DNA from: an uncultured Collinsella sp.
Lineage (GTDB): Bacteria > Actinomycetota > Coriobacteriia > Coriobacteriales > Coriobacteriaceae
Direction of reading: 5' to 3'
Assembly: GCA_900553935.1 (NCBI GenBank)
Contig: USFK01000100.1
Span: 1-5,981, forward strand
Length of the DNA: 5,981 bases
The translations under genes and the position numbers were made by a program. The notes below the pieces were generated by a model. That model saw only the letters and a list, made by a program, of their open reading frames with translations. It was not told where the DNA came from and ran no database searches. Shown here in pieces: positions 5,663-5,981 of the stretch (position 1 is the first letter of the stretch; each line of letters starts with the position of its first letter).

Positions 5663-5981
5663 ATGGCAAGAGCATTTGGAATTGTCACATCTTCCGGATC
5701 CCATGTTAATGTAGGAGGACTTCAGCAGTATCGTCCAATCGGTGCTTTTTCCTTCCTCGGAAGATATCGTGTCATTGACTTTCCTATTTCAAATATGAGC
5801 AACAGCGGCATCGACCGCATTCAGGTATATGTAAAGAACAAACCGCGTTCTCTGGTAGAGCACCTCGGAACCGGCCGTCATTACAACATCAACTCCAAGC
5901 GTGGTAAACTCCAGCTTATGTTCTCCCAGAACAGCTCAGAGAACGATGTATACAATACAGATATCGCAGCTTTCGCTGAAA
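5663..5981 (+). CDS. glgD: GlgD-type subunit of ADP-glucose pyrophosphorylase, 3' partial
   Basis: This is the first 106 codons of GlgD, the GlgC paralogue that in Firmicutes pairs with GlgC and raises its activity while having little or no catalysis itself. The opening lacks the Gly-Gly-x-Gly-x-Arg-Leu nucleotide loop of GlgC: at the same place it reads Ser-Ser-Gly-Ser-His-Val-Asn, followed by Tyr-Arg-Pro-Ile-Gly-Ala-Phe. Then come Leu-Gly-Arg-Tyr-Arg-Val-Ile-Asp-Phe-Pro-Ile-Ser-Asn (GlgC-like) and the GlgD-typical His-Tyr-Asn-Ile-Asn-Ser-Lys-Arg-Gly-Lys. ATG lies one base after the glgC stop, with AAAGGGGG at 5646-5653 (9-base spacing) inside the glgC end, so the two are probably translated together. 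Codon use (GTA, GGA, AGA, GCA) resembles the second half of glgC and not the genes to the left, pointing to a Lachnospiraceae-like source. It runs off the right edge. Confidence 0.93.
   Translation, partial: MARAFGIVTSSGSHVNVGGLQQYRPIGAFSFLGRYRVIDFPISNMSNSGIDRIQVYVKNKPRSLVEHLGTGRHYNINSKRGKLQLMFSQNSSENDVYNTDIAAFAE

Noticed and set aside
4483..5688. Minus-strand open frame of 401 codons opposite glgC
   Set aside because: It crosses the composition breakpoint, changes style there together with glgC, and has no coherent motifs. It is a by-product of the sense gene.

Overview
The window holds a glycogen-metabolism cluster, all genes on the + strand: a 3' fragment of glgB (branching enzyme, 3-1895), complete glgP (glycogen/maltodextrin phosphorylase, 1990-4416), an intact reading frame for glgC (ADP-glucose pyrophosphorylase, 4522-5661), and the first 106 codons of glgD (GlgC-like non-catalytic subunit, 5663-window end). 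GlgC, with GlgD, makes ADP-glucose. A glycogen synthase (GlgA, not in this window) would build the alpha-1,4 chains. GlgB adds the alpha-1,6 branches and GlgP releases glucose-1-phosphate from chain ends. All four proteins are cytoplasmic.

The DNA appears to come from two sources. From the left edge to about position 5190 it is GC-rich (for example 43 of 60 bases are G/C in 4741-4800), with strong G/C preference at third codon positions. The style and protein details suggest a high-GC gut actinobacterium of the Coriobacteriia, Collinsella-like (inference from memory of the families, not from a search). From about 5197 to the right edge the base and codon use changes abruptly (27 of 60 G/C in 5881-5940; GTA, GAA, AGA, GGA and CCA become common). 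There the GlgC C-terminus and GlgD look like a Firmicute of the Lachnospiraceae type. The switch lies inside glgC, in the conserved Asp-Phe-Gly-Lys-Asp-Ile-Ile-Pro segment, with no break in reading frame. The simplest explanation is a chimeric metagenomic contig joined at a conserved stretch. A true mosaic gene or recent recombination is possible but less likely. Conclusions about one organism's operon should therefore stop at about 5190.

Other points are a histone-H1-like Lys/Ala/Pro tail on GlgB, loss of the conserved region I histidine of GlgB (Gly instead), a 12-bp perfect palindrome and an RBS-covering hairpin ahead of glgP, a strong 11-bp-stem hairpin between glgP and glgC, and an 8-codon mini-ORF with its own RBS overlapping the glgC start. 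The two intergenic gaps are 94 and 105 bases. No RNA genes, CRISPR arrays, mobile elements or clear promoters were recognised, and I see no sign of a wholly new system here.
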